DNA from: Caballeronia sp. NK8
Lineage (GTDB): Bacteria; Pseudomonadota; Gammaproteobacteria; Burkholderiales; Burkholderiaceae
Direction: 5' to 3'
Assembly: GCF_018408855.1 (NCBI RefSeq)
Contig: NZ_AP024322.1
Span: 620,001 to 684,000, forward strand
DNA length: 64,000 bases
The position numbers and the translations under genes were made by a program. How positions within the stretch are numbered: the first letter of the stretch is position 1; the number at the start of each line of letters is the position of its first letter. Positions 36,559 to 46,902 of this stretch are shown piece after piece. The notes below the pieces were generated by a model. The model was given only the letters and a program-made list of their open reading frames with translations. It was not told the DNA's origin and did not search any database.

Positions 36559-38858
36559 TTGCCCAGGAACTGGAAGTCAGTCTGCACATGGCGTTTATGG
36601 AAGCACGTCAGGCGCGGCACGAGTTCATAACGGTCGAGCATCTCCTGCTCGCCCTGTTGGACAATCCGACCGCGGCTGAGGTGTTGCGCGCCTGCGCAGC
36701 CAACATTGAAGATTTGCGTCAGAACCTGCGCAATTTCATTCATGACAACACGCCGACCGTGCCCGGCACGGACGACGTCGATACTCAGCCGACGCTTGGT
36801 TTCCAGCGCGTGATCCAGCGCGCGATCATGCACGTGCAATCGACCTCGAACGGCAAGAAGGAAGTGACCGGCGCGAACGTGCTGGTCGCGATCTTCGGCG
36901 AGAAGGATTCGCACGCGGTGTACTACCTGCAGCAGCAGGGCGTGACGCGTCTAGATGTCGTGAATTTCATTTCGCATGGCATCGCGAAGACCAACAGCGG
37001 CGATGCCGCGAAGGCGAACAGCGAAGTCAATCCGGAATCGGAAGACGCCGCCGCGCAGAAGGAAACGCCGCTCGCGCAGTTCACGCAGAACCTCAATCAG
37101 CTTGCGAAGGACGGCAAGATCGATCCGCTGATCGGCCGCGAGCTGGAAGTCGAGCGCGTGGTGCAGGTGCTGTGCCGCCGACGCAAGAACAATCCACTGC
37201 TGGTCGGTGAGGCCGGTGTCGGCAAGACCGCGATCGCAGAGGGTCTCGCGTGGCGCATCACGCGCGGCGAAGTTCCGGACATTCTCGCCGACGCGCAGGT
37301 CTATTCGCTCGACATGGGCGCGCTGCTCGCGGGCACGAAGTATCGCGGCGATTTCGAGCAGCGTCTGAAGACGGTGCTCAAGGAACTGAAGGAGCGTCCG
37401 CACGCGATTCTGTTCATCGACGAGATTCATACGCTGATCGGCGCGGGCGCGGCTTCGGGCGGCACGCTCGACGCATCGAACCTGCTGAAGCCGGCGTTGT
37501 CGTCGGGGCAGTTGAAGTGCATCGGCGCGACCACGTTCACGGAATATCGCGGCATCTTCGAGAAGGACGCGGCGTTGTCGCGTCGTTTCCAGAAAGTCGA
37601 TGTCACGGAGCCGACTGTCGAGCAGACTGTCGCGATCCTGCGCGGTCTCAAGACGCGCTTCGAAGAGCATCACGGCGTGAAGTATTCGTCGGGTGCGCTG
37701 TCGGCGGCGGCGGAACTGTCGGCGCGCTTCATCACGGATCGTCATCTGCCGGACAAGGCGATCGACGTGATCGACGAAGCGGGCGCGGCGCAACGCATCC
37801 TGCCGAAGTCGAAGCAGAAGAAGACCATCGGCAAGAGCGAGATCGAAGAGATCATCTCGAAGATCGCGCGCGTGCCGGCGCAAAGCGTGTCGCAGGACGA
37901 CCGCAGCAAGCTGCAGACGCTCGACCGCGATCTGAAGGCCGTCGTGTTCGGCCAGGATCCGGCCATCGACGCGCTGTCGGCGTCGATCAAGATGGCGCGC
38001 GCGGGCCTCGGCAAGCTGGACAAGCCGATCGGCGCGTTCCTGTTCTCCGGCCCGACGGGCGTCGGCAAGACCGAAGTCGCCAAGCAGCTCGCGTTCACGT
38101 TGGGCATCGAACTGCTGCGCTTCGACATGTCGGAGTACATGGAGCGTCACGCGGTGAGCCGGCTGATCGGTGCGCCGCCGGGCTATGTCGGATTCGATCA
38201 GGGCGGTCTGCTGACCGAAGCCGTCACGAAGAAGCCGCACTGCGTGCTGCTGCTCGACGAAATCGAGAAGGCGCATCCGGACATCTACAACGTGCTGCTG
38301 CAGGTGATGGATCACGGCACGCTGACGGACAACAACGGCCGCAAGGCGGACTTCCGCAACGTCATCATCATCATGACGACGAATGCGGGCGCCGAGGCGA
38401 TGGGCAAGGCGGTGATCGGCTTCACGTCGCGTCGCGAGTCGGGCGACGAAATGGCCGACATCAAGCGCATGTTCACGCCGGAGTTCCGCAACCGTCTGGA
38501 TCAGATCATCAGCTTCCGCTCGCTGGACGAGGAAATCATCCTGCGCGTGGTCGACAAGTTCCTCATGCAGCTGGAAGATCAGTTGCACGAGAAGAAGGTC
38601 GATGCGGTCTTCACCGACGCTTTGCGCAAGCATCTCGCGAAGCACGGTTTCGATCCGCTGATGGGCGCGCGCCCGATGCAGCGTCTGATTCAGGACACGA
38701 TCCGTCGTGCGCTGGCCGACGAACTGCTGTTCGGCAAGCTGCTCAACGGCGGCCGCGTGACGGTGGATGTCGATGCGGACGACAAGGTGCTGCTCACGTT
38801 CGACGAGAACTCGGCGCCGCCGCGCAATCCGAATCCGGAAGCGATCGAAGTGGATTAA
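36555..38858 (+). CDS. clpA: ATP-dependent Clp protease ATPase subunit ClpA
   Basis: The 767-aa Hsp100 unfoldase has an N-terminal Clp repeat domain (ClpS-binding), two AAA+ modules with Walker A GEAGVGKT (about 217-224) and GPTGVGKT (about 499-506), and [14 protein letters not shown]. It feeds substrates into ClpP in the cytoplasm. The start is in an ATGA overlap with clpS; a slightly earlier frame start is ignored. A strong terminator follows. Confidence 0.97.
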   Translation: MIAQELEVSLHMAFMEARQARHEFITVEHLLLALLDNPTAAEVLRACAANIEDLRQNLRNFIHDNTPTVPGTDDVDTQPTLGFQRVIQRAIMHVQSTSNGKKEVTGANVLVAIFGEKDSHAVYYLQQQGVTRLDVVNFISHGIAKTNSGDAAKANSEVNPESEDAAAQKETPLAQFTQNLNQLAKDGKIDPLIGRELEVERVVQVLCRRRKNNPLLVGEAGVGKTAIAEGLAWRITRGEVPDILADAQVYSLDMGALLAGTKYRGDFEQRLKTVLKELKERPHAILFIDEIHTLIGAGAASGGTLDASNLLKPALSSGQLKCIGATTFTEYRGIFEKDAALSRRFQKVDVTEPTVEQTVAILRGLKTRFEEHHGVKYSSGALSAAAELSARFITDRHLPDKAIDVIDEAGAAQRILPKSKQKKTIGKSEIEEIISKIARVPAQSVSQDDRSKLQTLDRDLKAVVFGQDPAIDALSASIKMARAGLGKLDKPIGAFLFSGPTGVGKTEVAKQLAFTLGIELLRFDMSEYMERHAVSRLIGAPPGYVGFDQGGLLTEAVTKKPHCVLLLDEIEKAHPDIYNVLLQVMDHGTLTDNNGRKADFRNVIIIMTTNAGAEAMGKAVIGFTSRRESGDEMADIKRMFTPEFRNRLDQIISFRSLDEEIILRVVDKFLMQLEDQLHEKKVDAVFTDALRKHLAKHGFDPLMGARPMQRLIQDTIRRALADELLFGKLLNGGRVTVDVDADDKVLLTFDENSAPPRNPNPEAIEVD

Positions 38859-38880
38859 TCGTAGGGGTCTTGGCAAGAAA

Positions 38881-38913
38881 AAAACGGCGCGGTTTCGACC
38901 GCGCCGTTTTTTT
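38881..38913. terminator. Terminator between clpA and dut
   Basis: CGGCGCGGT (38885-38893), loop TTCG, ACCGCGCCG (38898-38906), then seven T. A-runs on the left give T-runs on the minus strand, so this one hairpin can serve both convergent genes, clpA and dut. Confidence 0.9.
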
Positions 38914-38931
38914 ATGTACCCGCAATGAAGC

Positions 38932-39378
38932 TCAGTGCTTGCCCGTGCTGCCGAAACCACCGGCGCCGCGTTCGCTCGCCTCGAAATCGTCGACGATATT
39001 GAACTGCGCCTGCACGACCGGCACGATGACCATCTGCGCGAGACGCTCCATCGGATTGAGCGTGAACACGGTGTCGCCGCGATTCCATGTCGAGACCATC
39101 AACTGGCCTTGATAATCCGAATCGATCAGTCCGACGAGATTGCCGAGCACGATGCCGTGCTTGTGGCCGAGGCCCGAGCGCGGCAGGATCACCGCGGCGT
39201 AGCCGGGATCGGCGAGATGAATGGCGAGGCCGGTCGGCACGAGCACGGTCTGATGCGGCTCGATGACGAGCGGCGCATCGAGGCACGCGCGCAGATCGAG
39301 GCCCGCGCTGCCGGGCGTGGCGTAGGCGGGCATGTAGTCGCGCATGCGCGCATCGAGAATCTTGACGTCGAGTTTCAT
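38932..39378 (-). CDS. dut: Deoxyuridine 5'-triphosphate nucleotidohydrolase
   Basis: The 148-aa trimeric dUTPase splits dUTP to dUMP and pyrophosphate. Motifs are [10 protein letters not shown] (1), [10 protein letters not shown] (2), [13 protein letters not shown] (3), AQMVIVP (4) and [10 protein letters not shown] (5), all present and in order. It lies 11 bp after the LLM oxidoreductase gene on the same strand and shares a terminator with clpA. Confidence 0.96.
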   Translation of the reverse strand: MKLDVKILDARMRDYMPAYATPGSAGLDLRACLDAPLVIEPHQTVLVPTGLAIHLADPGYAAVILPRSGLGHKHGIVLGNLVGLIDSDYQGQLMVSTWNRGDTVFTLNPMERLAQMVIVPVVQAQFNIVDDFEASERGAGGFGSTGKH

Positions 39379-39389
39379 GGATCGAGGCG

Positions 39390-40400
39390 TTATTGATGCG
39401 ATCGGCCGAGCTCGAAGGCTTCGGCCAAAAGTTGATAGGACCGCGTGCGCGCGGCGTAGCTGCCCGAGACTGTCAGAACGATCAGTTCATCGGCGTTGAA
39501 TTGTTCCTGCAGCGCGTGCAGCTTTTCCGTCACGCGCTCCGGCGTGCCGATGATGCTGCGCGCCTTCTCATGCGCGATCACCGCCAGCTCGCGCTCGCCG
39601 TAGACCTGAGAGATGCCTTGCGCGATGCTCGGTATCGGCTGGTTGATGCCATACGCCATCTGCACGCGGCGCAGATCGACGGCGCGCTCGAGCGCCTCGG
39701 CTTCGCGATCCGTATCGGCGCAGATCACGAAGACCGCCGCCGCCAGATAGGGCTTGTCCTCGTGCCCGGCGGCGAAGCGCTCGCGATACGCCTCTGCCAC
39801 GCGATGCCCGTATTGCGCGTTGATGAAATGCGCGAACGCAAAGCGAATGCCGAGCTGCGCGGCGAGCAGGCCGCCGAACTCGCTGGAGCCGAGCATCCAC
39901 AACTGCGGACGCGTATCGATCTGCGGCTGCAACAGCACGCCTTTGGCGAGCGAGTCATCCGGAAGATTGCCGCTGAAGAGCCCGATCAGTTCCGCGACTT
40001 GCTGCGGGAAGAGGTCGCCGCGATTGTACGAACCTGCCGCGACCGCTTGCGCGGTATGCATGTCGCCGCCGGGCGCGCGTCCGACGCCGAGATCCACGCG
40101 ATTCGGGAACAGCGCTTCGAGCATGAGGAACTGCTCGGCGACCTTGAACGGCGAATAATACGGCAGCATCACGCCGCCCGAGCCGATGCGGATGCGCTTC
40201 GTCAGACTGCCGATGCGCGCGAGCATCACTTCGGGGCACGGGTTCGAGACGCCGTACAAACCGTGATGCTCCGCGCACCAGTAGCGCGTGTAGCCGAGAT
40301 CGTCGGCGAGTTGTGCGAGATCGAGCGTCGCGGCGATCGCGTCGGCGGTGCTGTGGCCGTGAATGACCGGCGTCTGATCGAGAACGGAAAGCTTCGTCAT
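39390..40400 (-). CDS. LLM-class flavin-dependent oxidoreductase (luciferase-like)
   Basis: The 336-aa TIM-barrel protein has the luciferase-like features [12 protein letters not shown] (about 38-49), [19 protein letters not shown] and [12 protein letters not shown], fitting the MsnO8/YhbW-like subgroup that uses reduced FMN. Substrate is unknown. It begins in an ATGA overlap with coaBC and is 11 bp before dut, so it sits inside the ileS-lspA-coaBC-dut transcript. Confidence 0.88.
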   Translation of the reverse strand: MTKLSVLDQTPVIHGHSTADAIAATLDLAQLADDLGYTRYWCAEHHGLYGVSNPCPEVMLARIGSLTKRIRIGSGGVMLPYYSPFKVAEQFLMLEALFPNRVDLGVGRAPGGDMHTAQAVAAGSYNRGDLFPQQVAELIGLFSGNLPDDSLAKGVLLQPQIDTRPQLWMLGSSEFGGLLAAQLGIRFAFAHFINAQYGHRVAEAYRERFAAGHEDKPYLAAAVFVICADTDREAEALERAVDLRRVQMAYGINQPIPSIAQGISQVYGERELAVIAHEKARSIIGTPERVTEKLHALQEQFNADELIVLTVSGSYAARTRSYQLLAEAFELGRSHQ

Positions 40401-41605
40401 GAGAGCAGCGGGCCGCCGGTTTTCGGTGCGCGCCGGGCGATTTCCGCGATCAGCGTGCGTGCGAGCTGCTGCTTGTCGGCGCGCGGCAGCGGCGTCGCGC
40501 CGGAGGCTTCGAAGAGCACGACTTCGTTGTCGTCGCGGCCGAAGGTGAGCGGGCCGAGATTGCCGATCAGCAGCGGCACGTTCTTGCGTTTGCGCTTGTC
40601 TTCGCCGTGGACATCGAGATCGCCGCTTTCCGCCGCGAAGCCGACGCAGTAGGGCGGATTCGGCAGCTTCGCCACCGTGGCGAGAATGTCGGGATTTTCG
40701 ACGAAGCTGAAGGTCGGCAAGGCGTCGCCGGTCTTTTTGATCTTCTGTTCGCTCACGTGATCGACGCGCCAGTCCGCGACCGCGGCCACCGCGATGAAGA
40801 TGTCCGCGTCGGGCGTTGCGGCCATCACGGCGTCGTGCATCTGCTGCGCGGTCTGCACGTCTTCGCGATACACGCCCCACGGCGTGGCAAGCGCCACCGG
40901 ACCGGCGACGAGGTGCACATCCGCGCCCGCCTGCGCCGCCGCGCGCGCGAGCGCGAAACCCATCTTCCCCGACGAGCGATTGGTGATGCCGCGCACCGGA
41001 TCGAGCGGTTCGAGGGTAGGGCCCGCGGTGATCAGCACGCGCTGGCCGCGCAAGATCTTCGGCTGGAAGAAGGCGCAGATCGCCTCGAACGCGGCTTCCG
41101 GCTCGATCATGCGGCCATCGCCGACTTCGCCGCACGCCTGCGAGCCCGAATCCGGCCCGAGCACCTCGACGCCGTCTGCGCGAAGCTGCGCGACATTGCG
41201 TTGCGTCGCCGGGTTCTGCCACATCTGCCGATTCATCGCGGGCACGACGAGCAGCGGACAATCGCGCGCGATGCACAGCGTCGAGAGCAGATCGTCGCAC
41301 CTGCCTTGCGCGAGCTTCGCGAGGAAGTCGGTCGAGGCGGGCGCGATGACGATGGCATCCGCCTCGCGCGAGAGATCGATGTGCGGCATGTTGTTCGGCA
41401 TGCGCGCATCCCATTGCGACGTATAGACGGGACGGCCCGAGAGCGCCTGCATCGTGACGGGCGTGATGAACTGCGTGGCCGCTTCGGTCATCACGATCTG
41501 CACCGTCGCGCCGGCCTTGATGAGAAGACGCGTGAGTTCGGCGATCTTGTAGCAGGCGATGCCGCCGGTCAGGCCTAAAACGAGATGTTTGCCCGCGAGT
41601 TCCAA
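40397..41605 (-). CDS. coaBC: Bifunctional phosphopantothenoylcysteine decarboxylase / phosphopantothenate-cysteine ligase
   Basis: The 402-aa protein makes 4'-phosphopantetheine for CoA in two steps. The CoaC half has GGIACYK, the active His in MPHIDLSREAD, PAMNRQMWQNP and CGEVGDGRM; the CoaB half begins ITAGPTLEPLDPVRGITNRSSGKMG. I favour a TTG start at 41605 directly after GGAGGC, giving MELAGKHLVLG as in homologues. An ATG at 41659, overlapping the lspA stop, would add 18 residues without a ribosome site. Confidence 0.93.
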   Translation of the reverse strand: MELAGKHLVLGLTGGIACYKIAELTRLLIKAGATVQIVMTEAATQFITPVTMQALSGRPVYTSQWDARMPNNMPHIDLSREADAIVIAPASTDFLAKLAQGRCDDLLSTLCIARDCPLLVVPAMNRQMWQNPATQRNVAQLRADGVEVLGPDSGSQACGEVGDGRMIEPEAAFEAICAFFQPKILRGQRVLITAGPTLEPLDPVRGITNRSSGKMGFALARAAAQAGADVHLVAGPVALATPWGVYREDVQTAQQMHDAVMAATPDADIFIAVAAVADWRVDHVSEQKIKKTGDALPTFSFVENPDILATVAKLPNPPYCVGFAAESGDLDVHGEDKRKRKNVPLLIGNLGPLTFGRDDNEVVLFEASGATPLPRADKQQLARTLIAEIARRAPKTGGPLLS

Positions 41606-41658
41606 CTTGCCTCCATCGCAAAAGAACACGGCTCCGATGAGGGAGCCGTGCGTGAACA

Positions 41659-42165
41659 TCAGCGCGAACCGCGCACGCGCCGCAATTCGTCGAACACCAG
41701 CAGCACCGCGCCGACGGTGATCGCGCTATCGGCGAGATTGAACGCGGGCCAGTGCCACGCATTCACGTGAAAGTCCAGAAAGTCGATCACATGCCCGTAC
41801 GCGATCCGGTCGATCACATTGCCGATCGCACCGCCCATGATGAGCGAGAGCGCGAGACAGAAGAGCCGTTGCGTAGCATGCTTCTTCAGCAGATAGCAGA
41901 TCACGATAGCCGCGACGACGCCCAGCGCCGTGAACGCCCAGCGCTGCCAGCCGCCGGCCATCGCGAGAAAGCTGAACGCCGCGCCGCGGTTGTACACGAG
42001 CAGCAGGTTGAAGAAGGGCGTGAGCGCGTGCGGATCGCCATAGGCGAACACGCGCTGCACGGCGATCTTCGTCAACTGGTCGAACAGGATCACGATCAGC
42101 GCGACGCCGAGCCACGGCGCGAGCGACCCACTGCTGGAAGTTTGTTTCGCCATCGTTCGAGCCAT
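41659..42165 (-). CDS. lspA: Lipoprotein signal peptidase (signal peptidase II)
   Basis: The 168-aa inner-membrane aspartic peptidase removes signal peptides from prolipoproteins. Four membrane segments are visible, with [40 protein letters not shown] and the catalytic Asp in AFNLADSAI. The start ATG overlaps the ileS stop as TAATG, so it is coupled to ileS in the usual order. Confidence 0.96.
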   Translation of the reverse strand: MARTMAKQTSSSGSLAPWLGVALIVILFDQLTKIAVQRVFAYGDPHALTPFFNLLLVYNRGAAFSFLAMAGGWQRWAFTALGVVAAIVICYLLKKHATQRLFCLALSLIMGGAIGNVIDRIAYGHVIDFLDFHVNAWHWPAFNLADSAITVGAVLLVFDELRRVRGSR

Positions 42166-44996
42166 TATGCTGCGCCTCGCGTTTCGCCGGCGCCGAAGAG
42201 GTTGGAGAAGCAGCGGCCGCACAGGCCGGGGTGATCCGCGTGCGAGCCGACATCCGCGCAATAGTGCCAGCAGCGCTCGCACTTCAAGTAGCTCGATGCC
42301 GTCACGTCGACGCCTTCATCCGCTTCGCCCGCCACCTTTTCCAGTCGCGCCGATGACGTGATGAGCACGAAGCGCAGCGCATCGCCGAGGCTTGCGAGCG
42401 CGTCGTAGCGCGCGCCGCTCGCGCGAACCACGACTTCCGCCTGCAGCGACGAACCGATCTGGTTGGCCGTGCGCGCTTCTTCGAGCGCCTTGGTGACGTC
42501 GCCGCGCGCGTTGCGGATGAGCGTCCACTTGTCGAGCAGATCGCCGCCGTTCGCGATGTCCGGATACGCCGCGAAGACTTCGTTGAAGATCGTCTCCTGG
42601 CCGGGCTTGAGCACCTTGTACGCTTCTTCCGCCGTGAACGACAGATACGGCGCGACGAGCCGCAACAGGCCGTGCGCGATATGGAACAGCGCGGTCTGCG
42701 CGCTGCGGCGTTCGCGCGAATCGGGCTTCGTCGTGTAGAGGCGGTCCTTCAGCACGTCGAGGTAGAAGCCGCCGAGGTCTTCCGAACAGAACGTCGCGAT
42801 CTTCGCGACCACCGGATGGAACTCGTACTTCTCGTAGTGCGCGAGCGCGTCGTCCTGCAGGTTGCGCGTGAGCGCGATGGCGTAGCGATCGATCTCCAGC
42901 CAGTCCTGAACCGGCAGCGCGTTCTTCTCGAAGTCGAAATCGGAAAGATTCGCGAGCAGGAAGCGCAGCGTATTGCGGATACGTCGATACGTCTCCGTGA
43001 CGCGCTTGAGAATTTCCTCGGAGATCGCGAGCTCGCCGGAATAATCCGTCGATGCGATCCACAGGCGGATGATTTCCGCGCCGAGCCGGTTCGACACCTC
43101 ATGCGGATCGATGCCGTTGCCGAGCGACTTCGACATCTTGCGGCCTTCGCCATCGACGGTGAAGCCGTGCGTGAGCAGCGCGTCGTAGGGCGGGCGGCCG
43201 TCGAGCATCGACGCCGTCAGCAGCGACGAATGGAACCAGCCGCGATGCTGGTCCGAGCCTTCGAGATACAGATCGGCCGGGAACTGCAGCGAATCCTTGT
43301 GCGATCCGCGCAGCACGTGCCAGTGCGTCGTGCCGGAATCGAACCACACGTCGAGCGTGTCGCGGTTCTTTTCGTACAGGTTGGCGTCGTCGCCGATCAG
43401 CTCGCGCGGATCGAGCTTCTGCCAGGTCTCGATGCCGCCTTCCTCGACGCGCTTCGCCACTTCTTCCAGCAACTCCAGCGTGCGCGGATGCAGCTCGCCG
43501 GTTTCCTTGTGCACGAAGAACGCCATCGGCACGCCCCATTGACGCTGACGCGAAAGCGTCCAGTCCGGGCGGTTCGCGATCATGCTGTAGAGACGCTGCT
43601 TGCCCCACGACGGATAGAACGCCGTGTTCTCGACGCCTTCCAGCGCGGTCTCGCGCAGCGTCTTGCCGCCGTCCTTCGGCTTCACGTCCATGCCCGCGAA
43701 CCATTGCGAGGTCGCGCGATAGATGATCGCCGTCTTGTGACGCCAGCAATGCATGTAGCTGTGCGTGTACTTTTCGCTCTTCAACAGCGAGCCCGCGCCC
43801 TCGAGCGCCTCGACGATCTGCGGATTCGCCTTCCAGATCGACAGTCCGCCGAACAGCGGCAGCGATTCGATATAGCGGCCATCGCCCATCACCGGATTGA
43901 TGATGTCGGAATCCGCCATGCCGTGCGCCTTGCACGACACGAAGTCTTCCACGCCGTACGCCGGCGACGAATGCACGATGCCCGTGCCGCTTTCGGTCGT
44001 CACGTAGTCGCCGAGATAGACGGGCGCGGTGCGCTTGTAGCCCGGATGCGCGGCCGCGAGCGGATGATGGAAGCGCAGATTGGTGAGCTTCTCGCCGGGC
44101 GTTGTCGCGATGACTTCACCGGGAATGCCGTAGTTCTGCAGGCACGCTTCGACGCGTTCTTCCGCCAGGATCAGCAGCCCGCGCGGCGTATCGACGAGCG
44201 CGTAGACGATCTCCGGATGCACGTTGAGCGCCTGGTTGGCGGGGATGGTCCAGGGCGTCGTCGTCCAGATGACGACGCCGCCTTCCGGCTTCGGCAGCGC
44301 ATTCAGGCCGAACGCCTGCGCCGTCTTCTCCGGTTCCGCGAACCCGAACACCACGTCGATGGTCGGATCGGTCTTGTCCTTGTACTCGACTTCCGCTTCG
44401 GCCAGCGCCGAGCCGCAGTCGAAACACCAGTTCACCGGCTTCAGGCCACGAAACACGTAGCCCTTTTCCATGATCTTGCCGAGCGCGCGGATTTCGCCGG
44501 CCTCGTTGGCGAAGTTCATCGTCTTGTACGGATTGTCCCAGTCGCCCAGCACGCCCAGGCGCCGGAAGCCGGCCTTCTGCTTCTCGATCTGCTCGCCCGC
44601 GTACGCGCGCGCCTTCTGCATCACTTCGGCGGCGGGCAGCGACTTGCCGAACTGCTTTTCGATCTGGATTTCGATCGGCATGCCGTGGCAGTCCCAGCCC
44701 GGCACGTAGACCGCGTCGAAGCCCGCGAGATTGCGCGCCTTGACGATCATGTCCTTCAGGATCTTGTTGACCGCGTGCCCGAGGTGGATGTCGCCGTTCG
44801 CGTACGGCGGGCCGTCGTGCAGGATGAACTTCTTGCGGCCCTTCGAGGCGGCGCGGATCTTCTCGTAGACCTTGTTGTCCTGCCATTCCTTGACCCACGC
44901 AGGTTCGCGCTTGGGCAGGTCGCCGCGCATCGGGAAAGGCGTGTCGAGCAGGTTGACGGGGTACTTCGAGGAGGCTTTCTCTTTCTTGTCGCTCAT
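42165..44996 (-). CDS. ileS: Isoleucine-tRNA ligase
   Basis: The 943-aa class I synthetase has the HIGH-type motif in [15 protein letters not shown], the KMSKS motif in [11 protein letters not shown], the CP1 editing domain between, and the C-terminal zinc site [12 protein letters not shown]...CGRC, as in the bacterial short type. The ATG at 44996 matches the family start MSDKKEKA; the open frame runs 66 codons further upstream without support. Downstream are lspA and coaBC; ribF is upstream on the same strand. Confidence 0.97.
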   Translation of the reverse strand: MSDKKEKASSKYPVNLLDTPFPMRGDLPKREPAWVKEWQDNKVYEKIRAASKGRKKFILHDGPPYANGDIHLGHAVNKILKDMIVKARNLAGFDAVYVPGWDCHGMPIEIQIEKQFGKSLPAAEVMQKARAYAGEQIEKQKAGFRRLGVLGDWDNPYKTMNFANEAGEIRALGKIMEKGYVFRGLKPVNWCFDCGSALAEAEVEYKDKTDPTIDVVFGFAEPEKTAQAFGLNALPKPEGGVVIWTTTPWTIPANQALNVHPEIVYALVDTPRGLLILAEERVEACLQNYGIPGEVIATTPGEKLTNLRFHHPLAAAHPGYKRTAPVYLGDYVTTESGTGIVHSSPAYGVEDFVSCKAHGMADSDIINPVMGDGRYIESLPLFGGLSIWKANPQIVEALEGAGSLLKSEKYTHSYMHCWRHKTAIIYRATSQWFAGMDVKPKDGGKTLRETALEGVENTAFYPSWGKQRLYSMIANRPDWTLSRQRQWGVPMAFFVHKETGELHPRTLELLEEVAKRVEEGGIETWQKLDPRELIGDDANLYEKNRDTLDVWFDSGTTHWHVLRGSHKDSLQFPADLYLEGSDQHRGWFHSSLLTASMLDGRPPYDALLTHGFTVDGEGRKMSKSLGNGIDPHEVSNRLGAEIIRLWIASTDYSGELAISEEILKRVTETYRRIRNTLRFLLANLSDFDFEKNALPVQDWLEIDRYAIALTRNLQDDALAHYEKYEFHPVVAKIATFCSEDLGGFYLDVLKDRLYTTKPDSRERRSAQTALFHIAHGLLRLVAPYLSFTAEEAYKVLKPGQETIFNEVFAAYPDIANGGDLLDKWTLIRNARGDVTKALEEARTANQIGSSLQAEVVVRASGARYDALASLGDALRFVLITSSARLEKVAGEADEGVDVTASSYLKCERCWHYCADVGSHADHPGLCGRCFSNLFGAGETRGAA

Positions 44997-45093
44997 GGGT
45001 GACTCAGTGAATTCGGTGAGACGGCGCTTTGGACTTGCGCGCGGTGTGTCGATGAGGGCGGGGCAGCGGGCGACGCAAAGGTGCGCCGCGCGC

Positions 45094-46089
45094 TCACCTA
45101 ATTCGGTCGGTCGCCGAAATGGCGAAGCCCGTGGCGCGGCTGCCCGCGTTGCTGGCGGGCGGAAGGCCGAAGTACGCGCGCGCGTTGTCGACATCCCGCG
45201 CGATGGCGGCGGACAGCGTTTCGAGGTCGACGTACTTTTCCTCGTCGCGCAGCTTCTTCAGAAATTCGACGCGCACGAGCTTTCCGTACGCATCGCCGTG
45301 CCAGTCGAGCACGAAGACTTCGAGCAGCACGCGGCCGGAGTCGTCGACGGTCGGACGCAGGCCGAGACTGGCGACGGCGGGCAGCGGTTCATCGCCAAGA
45401 CCATGCACGCGCACGACGAAAATGCCCGCGAGCGCCGGCCGCTTGTGCGCGATCGGCAGGTTCAGCGTGGGAAAGCCGAGATCGCGGCCGAGCTTTGCGC
45501 CGTGCACGACGTGCCCGCTGATGATGTACGGCCGCCCGAGCGCGACCTGCGCCGCGTCCAGATCGCCCGCGACCAGCGACGCCCGCACCGACGACGACGA
45601 AATGCGCGCGCCATTCGGATGCGCGACGGTGGCCATCTGCTCGACTTCGAAGCCGTACGTTTCGCCGGCGGCCTTGAGCGATGCGAAGTCGCCCGCGCGT
45701 TTCGCGCCGTAGCAGAAGTCGTCGCCGACCATCACCCAGCGCGCGTGCAGGCCATCGACGATGACGTTTTTCACGAACGTATCCGGCGACTGGCTCGCGA
45801 ACGTCTTGTTGAAATGCTCGACCACCACGCGATCGACGCCGTTGGTGCGCAACGCTTCGAGCTTGTCGCGCAGCATGGCGATGCGCGGCGGCGCGCCCGC
45901 CGGATTGAAGAACTCGCGCGGATGCGGCTCGAAAGTCATCACGCAGACCGGCAGGCCGCGCGCGTCGGCGGCGGCCCGCACGTGCGCGAGCAGCGCCTGG
46001 TGACCGCGATGGACACCGTCGAAGTTGCCGATGGTCAGCGCGCAGGGCGCCCGGCTTTCGGCATTGGGAAGGCCGCGAAAGACTCTCAC
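45094..46089 (-). CDS. ribF: Bifunctional riboflavin kinase / FAD synthetase
   Basis: The 331-aa enzyme makes FMN then FAD. The N-terminal adenylyltransferase has [15 protein letters not shown] (about 22-36) and [13 protein letters not shown]; the C-terminal kinase has [20 protein letters not shown]. The start is GTG. It precedes ileS by 97 bp, the common ribF-ileS-lspA order, and is divergent from purN. Confidence 0.95.
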   Translation of the reverse strand: MRVFRGLPNAESRAPCALTIGNFDGVHRGHQALLAHVRAAADARGLPVCVMTFEPHPREFFNPAGAPPRIAMLRDKLEALRTNGVDRVVVEHFNKTFASQSPDTFVKNVIVDGLHARWVMVGDDFCYGAKRAGDFASLKAAGETYGFEVEQMATVAHPNGARISSSSVRASLVAGDLDAAQVALGRPYIISGHVVHGAKLGRDLGFPTLNLPIAHKRPALAGIFVVRVHGLGDEPLPAVASLGLRPTVDDSGRVLLEVFVLDWHGDAYGKLVRVEFLKKLRDEEKYVDLETLSAAIARDVDNARAYFGLPPASNAGSRATGFAISATDRIR

Positions 46090-46236
46090 GATAGGCGATG
46101 GTCAGTGGGAGGGGCTGATGCCGCAAAGCGTTAGATTATAAACGCTCGCACGGATCGACGGGCGCGCACGGCCGCTCCGGCGCCTGCGTCGGTCCCCGCA
46201 TGGGTCCCTTTTGGCACGATTTTCGCACCGTTCAAA

Positions 46237-46245
46237 TGATAAAAT
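46237..46245 (+). promoter_or_regulatory. Extended -10 promoter element of purN
   Basis: TGA-TAAAAT (46237-46245) fits an extended -10 (TGn plus hexamer), which lessens the need for a -35. The hexamer ends 6 bp before the purN ATG at 46252, so transcription would start at or next to that ATG. Confidence 0.5.
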
Positions 46246-46251
46246 CCGCGG

Positions 46252-46902
46252 ATGAAAAAAATCGTCATTCTGATCTCCGGACGCGGGAGCAACATGGAGG
46301 CCGTCGTGCGTGCATGCGCGCGCGAAGGCTGGCCGGCCCGCGTCTGCGCGGTCATTTCCAACCGGCCCGATGCCGCCGGGTTAGGCTTCGCGGCCGCGAA
46401 CGGCATCGAAACCAAAGTAGTGGATCACCGTCAGTTCGACGGGCGCGAATCGTTCGACGCCGCGCTCGCGCGTGAAATCGACCGTTTCGAGCCCGACCTC
46501 GTCGTGCTGGCGGGCTTCATGCGCGTGCTGACCGACGCCTTCGTCGGGAAATACGCCGGGCGCATGCTCAATGTTCATCCGTCGCTCTTGCCGTGCTTTC
46601 CGGGCTTGCGCACGCATCAGCAGGCGCTCGACGCCGGCGTGCGGGTGCACGGCGCAAGCGTGCATTTCGTGACGCCGACGCTCGATCACGGGCCGATCGT
46701 CGCGCAGGGCGCGGTGCCGGTCGTCGCCGGCGACGACGCCGCCGCGCTCGCCGCGCGCGTGCTGAAAGTCGAGCACGACATCTATCCGCGCGCGGTGCGC
46801 TGGTTTATCGAAGGGCGTTTATCTATCGAGGGCGAACGTGTCGCCCTCGCGCCGTCTGAGCCGCAATGGCTCTTTGCCGACATTGCCGGGGAGGGCGTAT
46901 GA
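46252..46902 (+). CDS. purN: Phosphoribosylglycinamide formyltransferase
   Basis: The 216-aa enzyme transfers a formyl group from 10-formyl-THF to GAR in purine synthesis. The motif LNVHPSLLPCFPGLRTHQQAL carries the Asn and His, and DHGPIVAQ the Asp of the active site. No ribosome site precedes the ATG, and a strong extended -10 box sits directly upstream. The stop overlaps the next gene as ATGA. Confidence 0.95.
   Translation: MKKIVILISGRGSNMEAVVRACAREGWPARVCAVISNRPDAAGLGFAAANGIETKVVDHRQFDGRESFDAALAREIDRFEPDLVVLAGFMRVLTDAFVGKYAGRMLNVHPSLLPCFPGLRTHQQALDAGVRVHGASVHFVTPTLDHGPIVAQGAVPVVAGDDAAALAARVLKVEHDIYPRAVRWFIEGRLSIEGERVALAPSEPQWLFADIAGEGV

Noticed and set aside
36951..38960. 669-codon open frame on the minus strand opposite clpA
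   Set aside because: It is the Arg/Ala/Gln-rich mirror of clpA in high-GC DNA, with no domain, ribosome site or operon logic.
42672..45002. 776-codon plus-strand frame opposite ileS
   Set aside because: Antisense shadow of a strongly conserved synthetase gene, Arg-rich, no motif.
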